A stretch of 64,000 nucleotides of DNA from Candidimonas sp. SYP-B2681 (GCF_003971065.1 NZ_RYDV01000001.1:186001-250000); one strand, 5' to 3'; positions 50,362 through 60,142 are shown, numbered from the stretch's first letter. Program-made: numbers and translations. The notes: generated from the letters alone by a model not told the origin.

Positions 50362-52698
50362 TTAGATCAGCAACATGTTCTGCTGCGACCGGTCAGCAGG
50401 CGGGAGGGCTGGAACCGGTGCTGATTGTATTTCCCACCAAGCGGGAAAGAGGCGACGGACCTGTGGACGGGCAAATCGATCATCTATAAGGTAGAGCACC
50501 CCGCGGTCCGTGTTGCTTCGTATCACCCGGCCTGCCGCTTGCACGACTTTCTGAATGCCCGGATAAAGGTAGGTGTAATCGTATCCACAGCGCTGTCCAA
50601 ATGTGGTGCTCATGCACTGTTTAAGCCTTTCGTTAACCGGGTTTACCTGCGGCAGGCCTAATGTGGATACGAATGCACCGATTAATTGTTGACCTGGCAG
50701 GTCGATGCCTTCAGCGAACGCACCTCCTAAAACGGCAAACCCTATTCCGCAGCGATTTGTCTTGAATCGATCCAGGAATTGTTCTTTCGCCGCTTCGTCC
50801 ATACTGCGTATCTGAGTCCAGACAGGGATGTCGGGAAATCGGTGCATGAATTCATGCGCGGCTTGCTCCAGATACTCGAAGCTACTGAAATAGCTTAAGT
50901 AATTTCCAGGCTGTTCTAAATACTGTCTGCCCATGATCTGGGCGATGGGCGCCAGCGATTGCGCCCTATGGAGGTAGCGTGTCGAAACCTGCTCGACAAT
51001 GCGCACCTTGAGTTGCTCCGCATCGAAGGGCGATTCAACGTCGACCCACGCGGTATTGTCTGGCAGGCCCAGCGTATCGCGGTAAAACTCCCAAGGGCTC
51101 AACGTAGCGGAGAACAGTGTTGCCGTCTCACTTGCAGTAAAACGCGTTTCCAGAAAGGGGGCGGGTATCAGGTTACGCAAGCAGAGCTTGGCACCCGAAG
51201 CACCACGACGGGATGTTGACGCGGAAGGCGTAAGGCTGATATCGAATACCGAATGCGAACCGAAAACCTCAGCCAATCGCAGAAAATGCAGGACGTCGAA
51301 GTTGAAACGCTGAAGCGCTAAATTGACGTCATGCGGGTCTTCCGCAAGATAATCCGTTATGACGACACTGGCTTTCAATAGCGCGGTATGGAATTTCGTC
51401 GGAATAGCATCATAGGCGCGATAGCTGGCAAGCTGATCGCGGCTCACATCCCGCCACGACCTCGCCAGGCTATTCAAGGTTTTCTTCAGCGCAGCCGGGG
51501 CGGACTGCCGCAATGCATTCAAATCGTATTCATTAAGCTCGGCACTATACATTTTGCGTGCGCGCTCGAGCAGATTGTGTGCTTCATCGACCAATATGCC
51601 CACCCGCCATTGATTGTTCGACGTGAGGCTGTACAGCGAGGCCGAGCTGTCGAAGAAATAATTGTAGTCGCCGACAATTACGTCGCTCCATTTCGCGAGT
51701 TCCTGTCCTAACCAATAGGGGCAAACTTCGTGCTCCAGGGCAATTTGGCGCAGTGCCGCCTTATCGAGCCTGGCTGCCTTCACTGCATCCAGGCGCGCTG
51801 CCGGCAGGCGGTCATAAAAGCCTTTCGCCAGAGCGCAGGACTCTCCATGGCACGCTTTGTCGGGATGCTCGCAGGTCTTGTCTTTGGCGGTGAGTTCCTG
51901 GACGCGTAGCCGGCCTGACTCGTTCAGCTTGTTACCGATGGTGGAGAGCGCGTCCAGGGCCAATTGCCTGCCAGACGTTTTGGCTGTCAGGAAAAATATC
52001 TTATCGAGCTTGGCAGTAGGGCAGGCCTTCAACAAAGGAAATAGGGTGCCTATGGTTTTTCCGATTCCGGTGGGCGCTTGCGCCATCAGGCAACGGTTTT
52101 GTCTGGCTGCCTTGTACACGGTCTCGGCAAGTTGCCTTTGGCCACGGCGAAAAGTCTGATGCGGGAAAGGCAGAGTTTGAAGCTCCCGATCCCGCTCTAG
52201 GCGATGGCAAACTTCCTGCTCGGCCCAGTCTATAAACAGATCAGATTGTTGAGCAAAAAATTCTTCCAGTATCGCTGCCTGACATGTCTGGACGAGAACG
52301 GTTTCCTCACGTTGAACGATGTCGTAATAGACCAGCGCGACCTGGATCTCCGGGAGTTTGCGCGATACGCATAGCAGGTGCGCATAAACTTTGGCTTGAG
52401 CCCAGTGCAGGGCACGGTGATTCGCCGGCACGGCTTCCAGTTGGCCTCGGAACGTCTTGATTTCCTCGACTCGATTTAGCGCGGGATCATATCCGTCGGC
52501 ACGGCCTCTGACCAAAAGGTTTTTGTATTCGCCTGAAAGGCTTATTTCGGACTGATACCCTGGCGCCCGTTTAGCCCTTACCGCGGCATGGCCCTCTATA
52601 CCCTCCTGGGCAGAGGGTGACGGAGTAAAGCGTAGATCAAGATCGCCACTCTTGGCGGTGAATTCGCACAATGCACGCACGGAGACGGTGTATGTCAT
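50362..52698 (-). CDS. XPD/DinG-type DNA helicase with N-terminal PD-(D/E)XK-like domain
   Basis: 778 residues from the ATG overlapping the upstream stop (ATGA). The N-terminal ~170 residues look like a RecB/Cas4-type nuclease fold: RGRADGYDPALNRVEEIKTF (Asp and E-x-K) and a later WAQAKVYAHLL with Q-x-x-x-Y. The helicase has Walker A APTGIGKTIGT, four Cys suited to a 4Fe-4S cluster (CEHPDKACHGESC plus VCPYWL), the DEAH box LVDEAHN, and a late motif QAAGRVIRSNTDRG. By family it is an ATP-driven 5'-3' DNA helicase in repair. Coupled to the FAN1-like nuclease gene. Confidence 0.9.
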   Translation of the reverse strand: MTYTVSVRALCEFTAKSGDLDLRFTPSPSAQEGIEGHAAVRAKRAPGYQSEISLSGEYKNLLVRGRADGYDPALNRVEEIKTFRGQLEAVPANHRALHWAQAKVYAHLLCVSRKLPEIQVALVYYDIVQREETVLVQTCQAAILEEFFAQQSDLFIDWAEQEVCHRLERDRELQTLPFPHQTFRRGQRQLAETVYKAARQNRCLMAQAPTGIGKTIGTLFPLLKACPTAKLDKIFFLTAKTSGRQLALDALSTIGNKLNESGRLRVQELTAKDKTCEHPDKACHGESCALAKGFYDRLPAARLDAVKAARLDKAALRQIALEHEVCPYWLGQELAKWSDVIVGDYNYFFDSSASLYSLTSNNQWRVGILVDEAHNLLERARKMYSAELNEYDLNALRQSAPAALKKTLNSLARSWRDVSRDQLASYRAYDAIPTKFHTALLKASVVITDYLAEDPHDVNLALQRFNFDVLHFLRLAEVFGSHSVFDISLTPSASTSRRGASGAKLCLRNLIPAPFLETRFTASETATLFSATLSPWEFYRDTLGLPDNTAWVDVESPFDAEQLKVRIVEQVSTRYLHRAQSLAPIAQIMGRQYLEQPGNYLSYFSSFEYLEQAAHEFMHRFPDIPVWTQIRSMDEAAKEQFLDRFKTNRCGIGFAVLGGAFAEGIDLPGQQLIGAFVSTLGLPQVNPVNERLKQCMSTTFGQRCGYDYTYLYPGIQKVVQAAGRVIRSNTDRGVLYLIDDRFARPQVRRLFPAWWEIQSAPVPALPPADRSQQNMLLI

Positions 52699-54389
52699 GG
52701 TTCGGCTATTGATGGGCGCTGCACATAGCAAACCCCAACGGGCATATGATGAGCATGACAATAATCCAGCCATCTAACCTGGTTGTCCTGCAGGCGGTCG
52801 CCTGGTCCTTTGACTTCAATCATTTTGTAGCGCTGATCCTCAGGCCAGAACTGGATTAAATCGGGTAGGCCAGACCTGTTTTCCCGGAAATCTTTTCTCA
52901 AGCGGTCGAACGCAATGAAAAGATGGCTGGCTGGTATACATGCCAGGGCCATCGTCAGCAGTTCCTTCGTGAGCAGGCCCCACGCTACAAACGAGCACTG
53001 AAGGCCGGCCTTGAGTTCGAAATTGCGCAAGATGGTTTCTTTGTATTGACCGGAATCCAGCTGCCTGAACCCAGCATCGAATTGGGGACGACGGGATGCA
53101 TAGAAGTTAGCGCTTAGCAGGTCGGAGGGAGCTTGTTGGAATGGGTGAAAGAAGGCGCCAGGAATGGCAGCGAAAATAGCTTCCCAGAACAGCAGGCCGA
53201 AGAGTGAATTCATCAACGTGTTTTCAACGTAGAAAGCGGGTGCATCGGGTTTTTCGATGAAAAGCCTGACTTCCTCTTCAACGCTTAGCCAGGTCTGCGG
53301 CGTGGGCAGGGTCAGCCTGGTCTCAGGCACACTGCAGCGACGACGGCGTGCGATCTTTACGCCATCTACCTGCCGTAACAGGCGCGGCATCATGCGCAAT
53401 AACGTTTGATGCTCTGCTTCGTTCTCCGGGGCCAGCAGCGCTGACCGGGCCAGCTCGATCGCGGCTTGATATTGGCCCGAACGTTCAAGGACCCGAATGC
53501 GCCGGCTCCGGGCACCGGTGTGGGGACTTGCTTTGTAGCAGTCCAAAGCTTGAGGCCAGTTCTGCTCACGTTCATGATGCTGGCCTATCTGGAATAACAG
53601 TTTTCCACGCCGTGCTTCGAGCCACGGGTTGTCAAATCGAGCCGGAATTGCTTCTTGCATGGCATCGATCTTAGCCGGCTTGTTCATCAGGATGGCGTCC
53701 AACATTTGTTCTTTGCAACATTGCAAATCGAGGTAGGCGTTAACATCCTCACGCGTATGAAAAGCGCGGGACGATGGCGAAAATTCCACCTTTTCGTACG
53801 TGTAAATGCCTGCGTCCCGTAATACCAATTCGCTCCAGTCCTGGCGCAGGTTGCCGAAAAACATAAGGCGAAAACGATCTGACAGAAGACTGATATTTTC
53901 GCGGTACACGGTGTCGGTAGAAAGAGGTGTGTTGCCGTCTGTCCATGCACTAAAAGCTTGCGATGCGGCAAATAACGGTCGAAGCAGTTCGAGCTGCATT
54001 GCTTTTCTTGCTGTAGTGCCGCCAGTGTCTGCAAGCTGCCTGCCGAAGATGTCGGACAGTTCTTTCTTATTTAACAAGCAAAACAGCTCGTCGAGTGAAA
54101 GTACGGGGTTTTGAGAGAGCCAGCCACGTTCAACAAGCGGCTTTGCTGCCGCAGATGGACTGCCGATTTCTGTATACCGCAGCTTACTTGCGCGAAACAA
54201 TTCGCCCTTGCGCATGACCATGCGAACCAGCAGGCCGCGGGAATTTTCTGGAAGATCGCCGAAGGAGGTAATGAATTCACTTTCCGCCGGAATTAATAGG
54301 TCGCCATACCGCTGGGCGACCCAGTCCAGCACGAAATGAAAATTCTTCAGGTAGTACCAGGGATCTTCGAATGTAGTAATGACTGCCAT
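52695..54389 (-). CDS. FAN1-like VRR-NUC nuclease
   Basis: 564 residues, the size of bacterial FAN1. The N-terminal SAP/helical region (WVAQRYGDLLIPAESEFITS) and a TPR-like middle (WLEARRGKLLFQIGQHHERE) precede the C-terminal VRR-NUC domain. There GLPDLIQFWP (Asp-510) and KMIEVKGPGDRLQDNQVRW (Glu-525, Lys-527) form the PD-(D/E)XK active site. FAN1 is a structure-specific 5' flap nuclease acting in interstrand crosslink repair. First gene of a two-gene operon with the XPD-like helicase. Confidence 0.93.
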   Translation of the reverse strand: MAVITTFEDPWYYLKNFHFVLDWVAQRYGDLLIPAESEFITSFGDLPENSRGLLVRMVMRKGELFRASKLRYTEIGSPSAAAKPLVERGWLSQNPVLSLDELFCLLNKKELSDIFGRQLADTGGTTARKAMQLELLRPLFAASQAFSAWTDGNTPLSTDTVYRENISLLSDRFRLMFFGNLRQDWSELVLRDAGIYTYEKVEFSPSSRAFHTREDVNAYLDLQCCKEQMLDAILMNKPAKIDAMQEAIPARFDNPWLEARRGKLLFQIGQHHEREQNWPQALDCYKASPHTGARSRRIRVLERSGQYQAAIELARSALLAPENEAEHQTLLRMMPRLLRQVDGVKIARRRRCSVPETRLTLPTPQTWLSVEEEVRLFIEKPDAPAFYVENTLMNSLFGLLFWEAIFAAIPGAFFHPFQQAPSDLLSANFYASRRPQFDAGFRQLDSGQYKETILRNFELKAGLQCSFVAWGLLTKELLTMALACIPASHLFIAFDRLRKDFRENRSGLPDLIQFWPEDQRYKMIEVKGPGDRLQDNQVRWLDYCHAHHMPVGVCYVQRPSIAEP

Positions 54390-54730
54390 AGAACCGGCGC
54401 TGCGAAGACTGCATAAAGACTGAGTATTTATACAGTTTATCAGTTTTGCCCGGCGGCAACATTGTTACCTGCGCAACGTCTTTATAAGTAAATGTTACTG
54501 ATTTCACCTTTGAAACGTCGCAGCGTGTGGCGCCGCGAGGAAAATGTTGAAACCTTTTAGGGCCAAGCTTCCTCACGCATCGAAACGAAACTGGCATGCT
54601 CGAACGCTCGATAAAAGCAAGGCCTGGGCACGATATATGCTTGCTTACATTCGCTAGGATAGTTGGTTGACCATCGCGGTTTCAGCCGGTTAGTGTAGAT
54701 ACACATTCCAATGTTTTAAGGAGCTAGAGC

Positions 54731-54931
54731 ATGAATAAAGATACTCTTGAAGGTCAATGGAAACAGCTTACGGGTAAGGCAAAGGCGGCATGGGGCGACC
54801 TGACCGATGATGATCTCGCAAAAGTTAACGGGAATGCAGAACGTCTGGCCGGGCTGATCCAGGAAAGGTATGGCCGTACAAGGGAACAGGCAGAACTCGA
54901 AGTGAAGGATTTTTTTGATAGAAACCGCTGA
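54731..54931 (+). CDS. CsbD family stress protein
   Basis: 66 residues with the full CsbD pattern: MNKDTLEGQWKQLTGKAKAA, then WGDLTDDDLAKVNGNAERLA and the end EVKDFFDRNR. An AAGGAG ribosome-binding site precedes it. CsbD proteins are small, hydrophilic, stress-induced and of unknown mechanism. The DUF1328 membrane peptide gene follows after 64 bases, a common pairing. Confidence 0.94.
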   Translation: MNKDTLEGQWKQLTGKAKAAWGDLTDDDLAKVNGNAERLAGLIQERYGRTREQAELEVKDFFDRNR

Positions 54932-54995
54932 CGATAGCTGAATTCCAAGCCGTGACAACTAAGCTTTACCAAAGAAAATTAACAGGGGAAACGCT

Positions 54996-55160
54996 ATGCT
55001 TTATTACGCTGTGGTATTTTTTGTAATTGCGATAATCGCCGCGGTATTAGGCTTTGGTGGCATAGCTGCCGGGGCGTCCTCTATCGCTCAAATCCTGTTT
55101 TTTGTATTTCTAGTGCTCGCTGTACTTGCTTTGTTAAGCAACATTTTTCGAAAACGTTAA
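54996..55160 (+). CDS. DUF1328 (YtjA) small membrane protein
   Basis: 54 residues, preceded by AGGGGA. Two membrane helices: [20 protein letters not shown], a [11 protein letters not shown] turn, and [20 protein letters not shown] with an RKR end. This is the complete DUF1328 family pattern. Together with CsbD it forms a stress-type pair; the transcript ends at the strong terminator 60 bases on. Confidence 0.92.
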   Translation: MLYYAVVFFVIAIIAAVLGFGGIAAGASSIAQILFFVFLVLAVLALLSNIFRKR

Positions 55161-55220
55161 TCGCGACGCTGCCGACTTGGCCCGCGAGCATCGGGCATAG
55201 TAAGGTAGCTGCGTAGGATC

Positions 55221-55264
55221 AAGGGCTTGCACGCCAATATTGGCGTGCAAGCCCTTTCTTTTGG
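55221..55264 (+). terminator. Rho-independent terminator after DUF1328
   Basis: A perfect 36-base palindrome (AAGGGCTTGCACGCCAAT and its complement, 55221-55256) is followed by TCTTTT. It is one of the strongest hairpins in the window. Confidence 0.92.
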
Positions 55265-55299
55265 CTGGTTACTTTTTAGCGCAAGGTTAAACTGGCGCT

Positions 55300-55743
55300 T
55301 TGACTTTCACGGATATCGACGTGCACGGATACGCAACAATCAAGGCAGTCAGCGCCATCTTCATGGCGGTTTGTGGCACTGTCGCCTATGCGGGCAATTT
55401 TTCCTGGACTATGGAAAAAGTCAGCATAGCCATTAACCGGAAAAACGTTGACGTTATCACCACCTATGCTGCGACGGCCGTCCTCGCGCCGGGTTCTCGG
55501 ATAACCAATATATATGCCTCGCGTTCCTATAATGGCGATGCGCGGGTGGAAACGCGGTTGTGTTGGAATGACATGAGCCACTGCGTGCTAATGGGCGGCA
55601 GCAGCCTGAATATAAAGCAGTTCAATGGCTTCGAGGCCGACAAACCGGTATATCTTGTGCACACGGCGGTGGGTGATAAAGACGGTCCGCTTCCGTCGCC
55701 CGTGTTTGTTAAAGGCAGCGTGATCGTCTGGTACGCATCGTAA
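55300..55743 (+). CDS. FlhE-like secreted protein
   Basis: 147 residues from a TTG start; the segment ATIKAVSAIFMAVCGTVAYA is a Sec signal (residues ~12-31). An ATG at 55363 would cut it in half, so the longer form is kept. The mature domain resembles flagellar FlhE: AATAVLAPGSRITNIYASRS, then VETRLCWNDMSHCVLMGGSS with two Cys and the end PSPVFVKGSVIVWYAS. FlhE is a periplasmic protein affecting flagellar export. No flagellar gene is nearby, so this is either an orphan paralogue or a related fold with a different role. Confidence 0.6.
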   Translation: MTFTDIDVHGYATIKAVSAIFMAVCGTVAYAGNFSWTMEKVSIAINRKNVDVITTYAATAVLAPGSRITNIYASRSYNGDARVETRLCWNDMSHCVLMGGSSLNIKQFNGFEADKPVYLVHTAVGDKDGPLPSPVFVKGSVIVWYAS

Positions 55744-55750
55744 ATTGCCG

Positions 55751-56857
55751 CTACCAGATCGCGGACAGGTCAATATCCCCTATTGTTGGCCGGCCGGTCA
55801 AGGCCATGGCGACCTCAAGTTCGGTGCGCAATATATGTAGCACATGGGCGACCCCCGGCGCACCTGCCACCGCTAAAGCATAAATATACGGTCGCCCGAT
55901 CAGCGTGGCGGTGGCGCCCAAGGCGAGCGCCTTGAAGACGTCGGTGCCGCGCCGTATTCCACCGTCCAGAAGTACCGGCACGCGCCCGTCTACCGCTCTG
56001 ACGACGGCCGGAAGGGCGTCGATGGTCGCGGGCAGGGTATCCAGCGTTCGACCCCCATGGTTGGAAACAATAATCCCGGCAGCTCCGCAATTGACCGCAA
56101 GTACGGCATCTGAATCGGTCGTGATGCCTTTCAGCAATACAGGCAATGACGTGAGACCCATCAGCCACTCAACGTCTTCCCAGGTGGGAGCGCTGGACAG
56201 CAGCGGACCGCCAAACAATGGGCTTGCGCCGGCCTGGGCGGTGTGGGCAGCAAGCGGTCGCATTCCGCGCAGATTGACGGCGGCGACCTCAGAAGGTAGC
56301 GTGAATCCTGTGCGCTGCTCTCGATTTCGAATGCCGTTTACCGGGGCGTCTACGGTTACAACCAATGCCCGATAGCCTGCCTCTTCGGCGCGACGCACCA
56401 GAGTCCGGGTATGTTCCCGATCGGATTGTAGGTAAAGCTGGAACCAGATAGGAGCACGCGCCGTTGCAGCGATCTCTTCAAGGGTGGTGCTAGCCTGCGT
56501 ACTGACCACCATGCCCGCCTGCAGGGCCGATGCAGCCAAAGCCGTTGCACGCTCTCCCTCGGGATGGGCGAGCTTCTGATACGCGACAGGCGCCAGAAGA
56601 ATCGGATATTCGAACGTGTCGCCTAAGATCGTTACCCGCGAATTAGCGCCGTCAAGGTCGGCCAGAACCCGTTGCTTCAAGCGCAGGCGGGTGAATGCGG
56701 CATGGTTTTCGGCCAAGGTCACTTCATCGGCGGCACCGCCGCTTATATAGGCCCAGGCAGACGCGGACATGTGCTTGCAGGCCAACGACTCGTAATCGGC
56801 AACTGATACGATATCGGGTGGAATTCGCATCAGGGGGGATAAAAACTCAGGGCGCAT
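55751..56857 (-). CDS. FMN-dependent alpha-hydroxy-acid oxidase/dehydrogenase
   Basis: 368 residues. TIM barrel of the glycolate oxidase/LldD family: WAYISGGAADEVTLAENHAA (start helix with the Y and G), PILLAPVAYQKLAHPEGERA, WFQLYLQSDREHTRTLVRRA, and IIVSNHGGRTLDTLPATIDA with the catalytic His (about 267) and Arg. It oxidises a 2-hydroxy acid such as lactate or glycolate to the keto acid. Whether it uses oxygen or quinone cannot be told. Tail-to-tail with the FlhE-like gene and 20 bases after the stop of piuC. Confidence 0.92.
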   Translation of the reverse strand: MRPEFLSPLMRIPPDIVSVADYESLACKHMSASAWAYISGGAADEVTLAENHAAFTRLRLKQRVLADLDGANSRVTILGDTFEYPILLAPVAYQKLAHPEGERATALAASALQAGMVVSTQASTTLEEIAATARAPIWFQLYLQSDREHTRTLVRRAEEAGYRALVVTVDAPVNGIRNREQRTGFTLPSEVAAVNLRGMRPLAAHTAQAGASPLFGGPLLSSAPTWEDVEWLMGLTSLPVLLKGITTDSDAVLAVNCGAAGIIVSNHGGRTLDTLPATIDALPAVVRAVDGRVPVLLDGGIRRGTDVFKALALGATATLIGRPYIYALAVAGAPGVAHVLHILRTELEVAMALTGRPTIGDIDLSAIW

Positions 56858-56877
56858 GGATGGTTCTGCGGTTCATT

Positions 56878-57558
56878 CTACGTGTTCGACCATTCGCGGA
56901 TCAGGTTGTGGTACACCCCCGTCAGCTGAGGGATGGACTCGTGATCGGGCATGGACCTGCTTACGTTCTGAATGGCGCTGTCCATTTCCCATAGTAGAGA
57001 GCGGCGGTTATCTTCGCGAATCAAACTTTGCGTCCAGAAGAATGAGGCATAACGCGTACCTCTGGTTACGGGCGTTACCCGATGCAGGCTGGCGCCGGGA
57101 TAGACCACCAGATGTCCGGCGGGAAGTTTTACGGTGTGACTACCGTAGGTGTCTTCTACGACAAGCTCGCCACCTTCATACTCGTCGGGATCGCTGAGAA
57201 AAAGAGTGCTCGATATATCAGTGCGTATCCGTTTGTGGGTGCCCGGCACGCCAAAAATGGAGTTATCGATATGGAAGCCATAATCGCCACCACCTTCATA
57301 GCGGTTAAATCGTGGCGGCAGGATGCGCAACGGCAACGTCGCAGAGATAAAAGCGGAATTCTGACTCAGCATGCCAAGAATAAACTCGCCGAGTTGCCGA
57401 GCCACCGGATGGTCCAGCGGCAATTGCAGATTATTCTTGGCCTTGACGGCGACATGCCCCGCTGTCGCGCGCCCATCTGTCCATTCTGCCTGCTCCAACG
57501 CCTGGCGACATTGCCGAACCTGATCCGCGTCAAGAACATCGGCAATTTTCAACATCAT
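56878..57558 (-). CDS. PKHD-type Fe(II)/2-oxoglutarate hydroxylase PiuC/YbiX
   Basis: 226 residues starting at the first of two ATGs behind GGGGG. Iron ligands are the HxD of [19 protein letters not shown] and the distal His in [16 protein letters not shown], followed by the 2-oxoglutarate Arg. N-terminal [20 protein letters not shown] is typical of PiuC/YbiX. Such proteins are encoded beside TonB siderophore receptors and are iron-repressed; the substrate is unknown. Downstream of the receptor gene with a terminator-like hairpin between, allowing reduced readthrough. Confidence 0.95.
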   Translation of the reverse strand: MMLKIADVLDADQVRQCRQALEQAEWTDGRATAGHVAVKAKNNLQLPLDHPVARQLGEFILGMLSQNSAFISATLPLRILPPRFNRYEGGGDYGFHIDNSIFGVPGTHKRIRTDISSTLFLSDPDEYEGGELVVEDTYGSHTVKLPAGHLVVYPGASLHRVTPVTRGTRYASFFWTQSLIREDNRRSLLWEMDSAIQNVSRSMPDHESIPQLTGVYHNLIREWSNT

Positions 57559-57579
57559 AAAAACCCCCTTGCCAAACAA

Positions 57580-57604
57580 GAAAAACCGCTACGCAGAGCG
57601 GTTT
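57580..57604 (-). terminator. Intercistronic terminator/attenuator before piuC
   Basis: Read on the minus strand AAACCGCT-CTGCGT-AGCGGTTTTT is a short hairpin followed by T residues. It lies between the receptor gene and the PiuC gene, ending just before the PiuC ribosome-binding site, so it may lower piuC expression. Confidence 0.65.
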
Positions 57605-57635
57605 AACTGACCAACTTTCTAATCCACTATCTTAG

Positions 57636-57659
57636 CCGTTCCCGCTTACACGGGAACGG
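57636..57659. terminator. Hairpin downstream of the TonB receptor gene
   Basis: CCGTTCCCG (57636-57644) and CGGGAACGG (57651-57659) form a perfect 9-bp stem. The T-run (TTTCTT) is on the plus-strand side, so for the minus-strand receptor transcript it acts mainly as a 3' stabiliser. Confidence 0.6.
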
Positions 57660-57700
57660 TTTCTTAGTCAGATACCAGTGCTTCAGAGAAGATCGAAGCG

Positions 57701-59983
57701 TTAGAAGCGGGCTTCAGCGTTAAGAATCAATGTACGGCCCGCGCCAGGAACACCATACAACTGAAAACCATCCGAGCTGGCCGTACCGCGCGATATGTAG
57801 AACTCATCGAAAATATTGTTCACGTTCAAGCGCAGACTAAGATTCTTGTTGATTTTGTAACCCACTGCCGCATTAAAGAGCCAGAAGCTGGGCATATAGA
57901 CGTCGGCAGTATGACCCCCTGCGCCCGATACGGTATTGCCCGCCACAAAGCGCCGCTTGCCGATGTATTGAGCACCCACGCCCGCGTCCCACTGCGAATT
58001 GAAGGTGTAGTTGGTCCATGTGTTGAAGGTGACGTTAGGCACGTTCTTCATCTTGCCGCCTTCTTGCCACGGCTCTTCCGAGTTTTCCAGCACTTTGCTG
58101 TCCATCACGGTGAAGCCGCCGTATGTCGACAATTTTGGCGTGATATTTCCAGCCAGTCCGAATTCGAAGCCTCGGACGCGTTCTTTTGCGCTGGTCTGCG
58201 TGACGACATTGAATTCATCGGTATCGGTCGGGTTGCTGCGTTCAATCTGGAATATGGCGCCCGTAAGCGATAGCTTTTCATCAAGAAGATCCCACTTGCT
58301 TCCTAACTCCCAGGTTCTTGCCTTGCCTGGCGAGTAGTCGGCGGTAGTGCTACCGCCACCGCTACGCGATGCCGCGGCCGCTGCCGAAGGCTGAGATGCT
58401 TCGCTGTAAGAAAGATAAATACTGCCGTAGTCGACCGGTTTGTAGACCACGCCCAGTCGTCCGCTCCAGATCCCTTCGTTTTGCTCGTCTGCCAGAGGGG
58501 ATCCATTGGCACCGTACCATTTGACGTTGTAATTATCGTAGCGCAGGCCAGCGGCTATTTCCCAGTTCTGGTTCAATGTAATCTGATCGTAGGCATAAAG
58601 GCCCACGTTGGTGACCTTGGCGCCACTTTCATCTGTGCTGCTTGTGCGCGCCCATCTGCCCTGGTAGTTTGTGTCAGGATTGCGGACGTCAATAACCCGT
58701 TTTCCGGTAAAGCTTGGCAGATTGTGGCTGAAGGGCTCTTTGCGATAGCTCTCTTCGTAAAACTCTACACCCGTAACCATCTGGTGCCGGACATTGCCGG
58801 TATTGAAATCCAGATCCAGGTCGGTCTGGTTGGCGACGATCGTGCCTTTATAGGAATTGGCATTGTTCAGCCGTGGAGCGGCGAGGAAGCCGCTAGGGTA
58901 GGTTTCGCTTCCCGTCGCGTTATAGCCCCAGTAATTGCTGTTTCCAGTGGCGACTATGGCGCCCGGCTGAGAATTGGCGGGTACATTCAGCAGGCGTCCG
59001 CCTGTTGTCAGATAGGTAAAGCGCTTGGTCTCAGACCATCGGGTCTGGTTGCGGATCGAGGTCTTACTATTGAAGTCATGTTCGACGCGCAAGGTCGCGC
59101 TATTACTCTCAGTTTCTTCAATATCGGCGTTGTCCAAACCACCCCAGAAATCTTTGTCGATGTGCTGCATGCGTTTGCCGTTTCGATCCAGCGGCAAGCC
59201 GAAATCCGGTGTGTTCTTGTCTTTTTGATAGAAGTACGAGGCTGTGATACGAGTAGGCGTGCCCAATCCCCACGAAAAAGATGGCGCAATACCCCAGCGG
59301 TCCATATTGGTCGGTCCGCGGCCGGCGACATCGTTTTCGTGGTACATGGCGTTCAGGCGGAAGGCCGACGTTTCGCCGATCTGCTGATTCAAGTCAGCAG
59401 TCGTTCGTCGGTAGCTATCGGTTCCGATGCCAACGTTGAAGTCGTAAAACTTATCAAGTTTAGGGGTCTTGGAAACCAGGTTGACCGAACCGCCAATGGA
59501 CGCAACACCAGACTCTATAGAACCCGTGCCTTTATAAACCTCGACTTGTTCAACGTTGAACATGTCGTTGCGGCTCGTCAGGGCGCTGTCACGCACGCCG
59601 TCGACCGTAACGCTTTGCTCGGCCGAAAAGCCCCGAATGGTGAACATATCGCCCCAGCCCGCGTTACCCTCTCCAGACGAAAAAGTGATGCCGGGTACAT
59701 TGCTAAGCACATCCTGCAAACTTTGCGCACTTTGTTGCTTTAGTACTTCCGAAGGCACAATGTTGATGGTTTGCGGGGTGTCCAGCAATGGCGCCTTGAA
59801 CTTTACCGATTGAACCGCTTCCGGCTTAAAGGCAGGTGCGGAGCCCTGAACCTTGACGGGGGTTAGCTGTGACACGCCGGCCTCTTGTGCGCTTGCAAAA
59901 GAAGGCACTGCCAACGCGCTGCAAATAGCCATATAAAAAAGGCTAGGGCGCTGGGGTGGACGGTCGTTGCGGTAATCGTACAT
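57701..59983 (-). CDS. TonB-dependent siderophore receptor
   Basis: 760 residues from the ATG at 59983, which has GGAGAAG; the longer frame lacks a signal at its start. A signal peptide (YMAICSALAVPSFASAQ) is followed by a TonB-box-like stretch, then the plug domain: DTPQTINIVPSEVLKQQSAQ, FTIRGFSAEQSVTVDGVRD and VEQVEVYKGTGSIESGVASI. A 22-strand barrel ends in ILNAEARF with the C-terminal Phe needed by the Bam machinery. It imports a ferric siderophore, energised by TonB-ExbBD. Upstream Fur-like box; PiuC gene downstream. Confidence 0.96.
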   Translation of the reverse strand: MYDYRNDRPPQRPSLFYMAICSALAVPSFASAQEAGVSQLTPVKVQGSAPAFKPEAVQSVKFKAPLLDTPQTINIVPSEVLKQQSAQSLQDVLSNVPGITFSSGEGNAGWGDMFTIRGFSAEQSVTVDGVRDSALTSRNDMFNVEQVEVYKGTGSIESGVASIGGSVNLVSKTPKLDKFYDFNVGIGTDSYRRTTADLNQQIGETSAFRLNAMYHENDVAGRGPTNMDRWGIAPSFSWGLGTPTRITASYFYQKDKNTPDFGLPLDRNGKRMQHIDKDFWGGLDNADIEETESNSATLRVEHDFNSKTSIRNQTRWSETKRFTYLTTGGRLLNVPANSQPGAIVATGNSNYWGYNATGSETYPSGFLAAPRLNNANSYKGTIVANQTDLDLDFNTGNVRHQMVTGVEFYEESYRKEPFSHNLPSFTGKRVIDVRNPDTNYQGRWARTSSTDESGAKVTNVGLYAYDQITLNQNWEIAAGLRYDNYNVKWYGANGSPLADEQNEGIWSGRLGVVYKPVDYGSIYLSYSEASQPSAAAAASRSGGGSTTADYSPGKARTWELGSKWDLLDEKLSLTGAIFQIERSNPTDTDEFNVVTQTSAKERVRGFEFGLAGNITPKLSTYGGFTVMDSKVLENSEEPWQEGGKMKNVPNVTFNTWTNYTFNSQWDAGVGAQYIGKRRFVAGNTVSGAGGHTADVYMPSFWLFNAAVGYKINKNLSLRLNVNNIFDEFYISRGTASSDGFQLYGVPGAGRTLILNAEARF

Positions 59984-60142
59984 CAAACTTCTCCATGCAT
60001 AAGTAAAGTGAGTGCGCGCGAAAACGACGTCGGACCGTAAGGTCCGACTGGCGCTACTGCAGAGCGCGGTGATTTCACGGGAACATGTTTGCCAGCTTGT
60101 ACCGGGCGAGCGGCACAACAAAGCTTCTGTAACGCGAAAGCA

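Noticed and set aside
58481-59743. 420-codon open frame antisense to the TonB receptor
   Set aside because: The opposite strand encodes a complete receptor with plug and barrel motifs; the antisense frame shows no family features.
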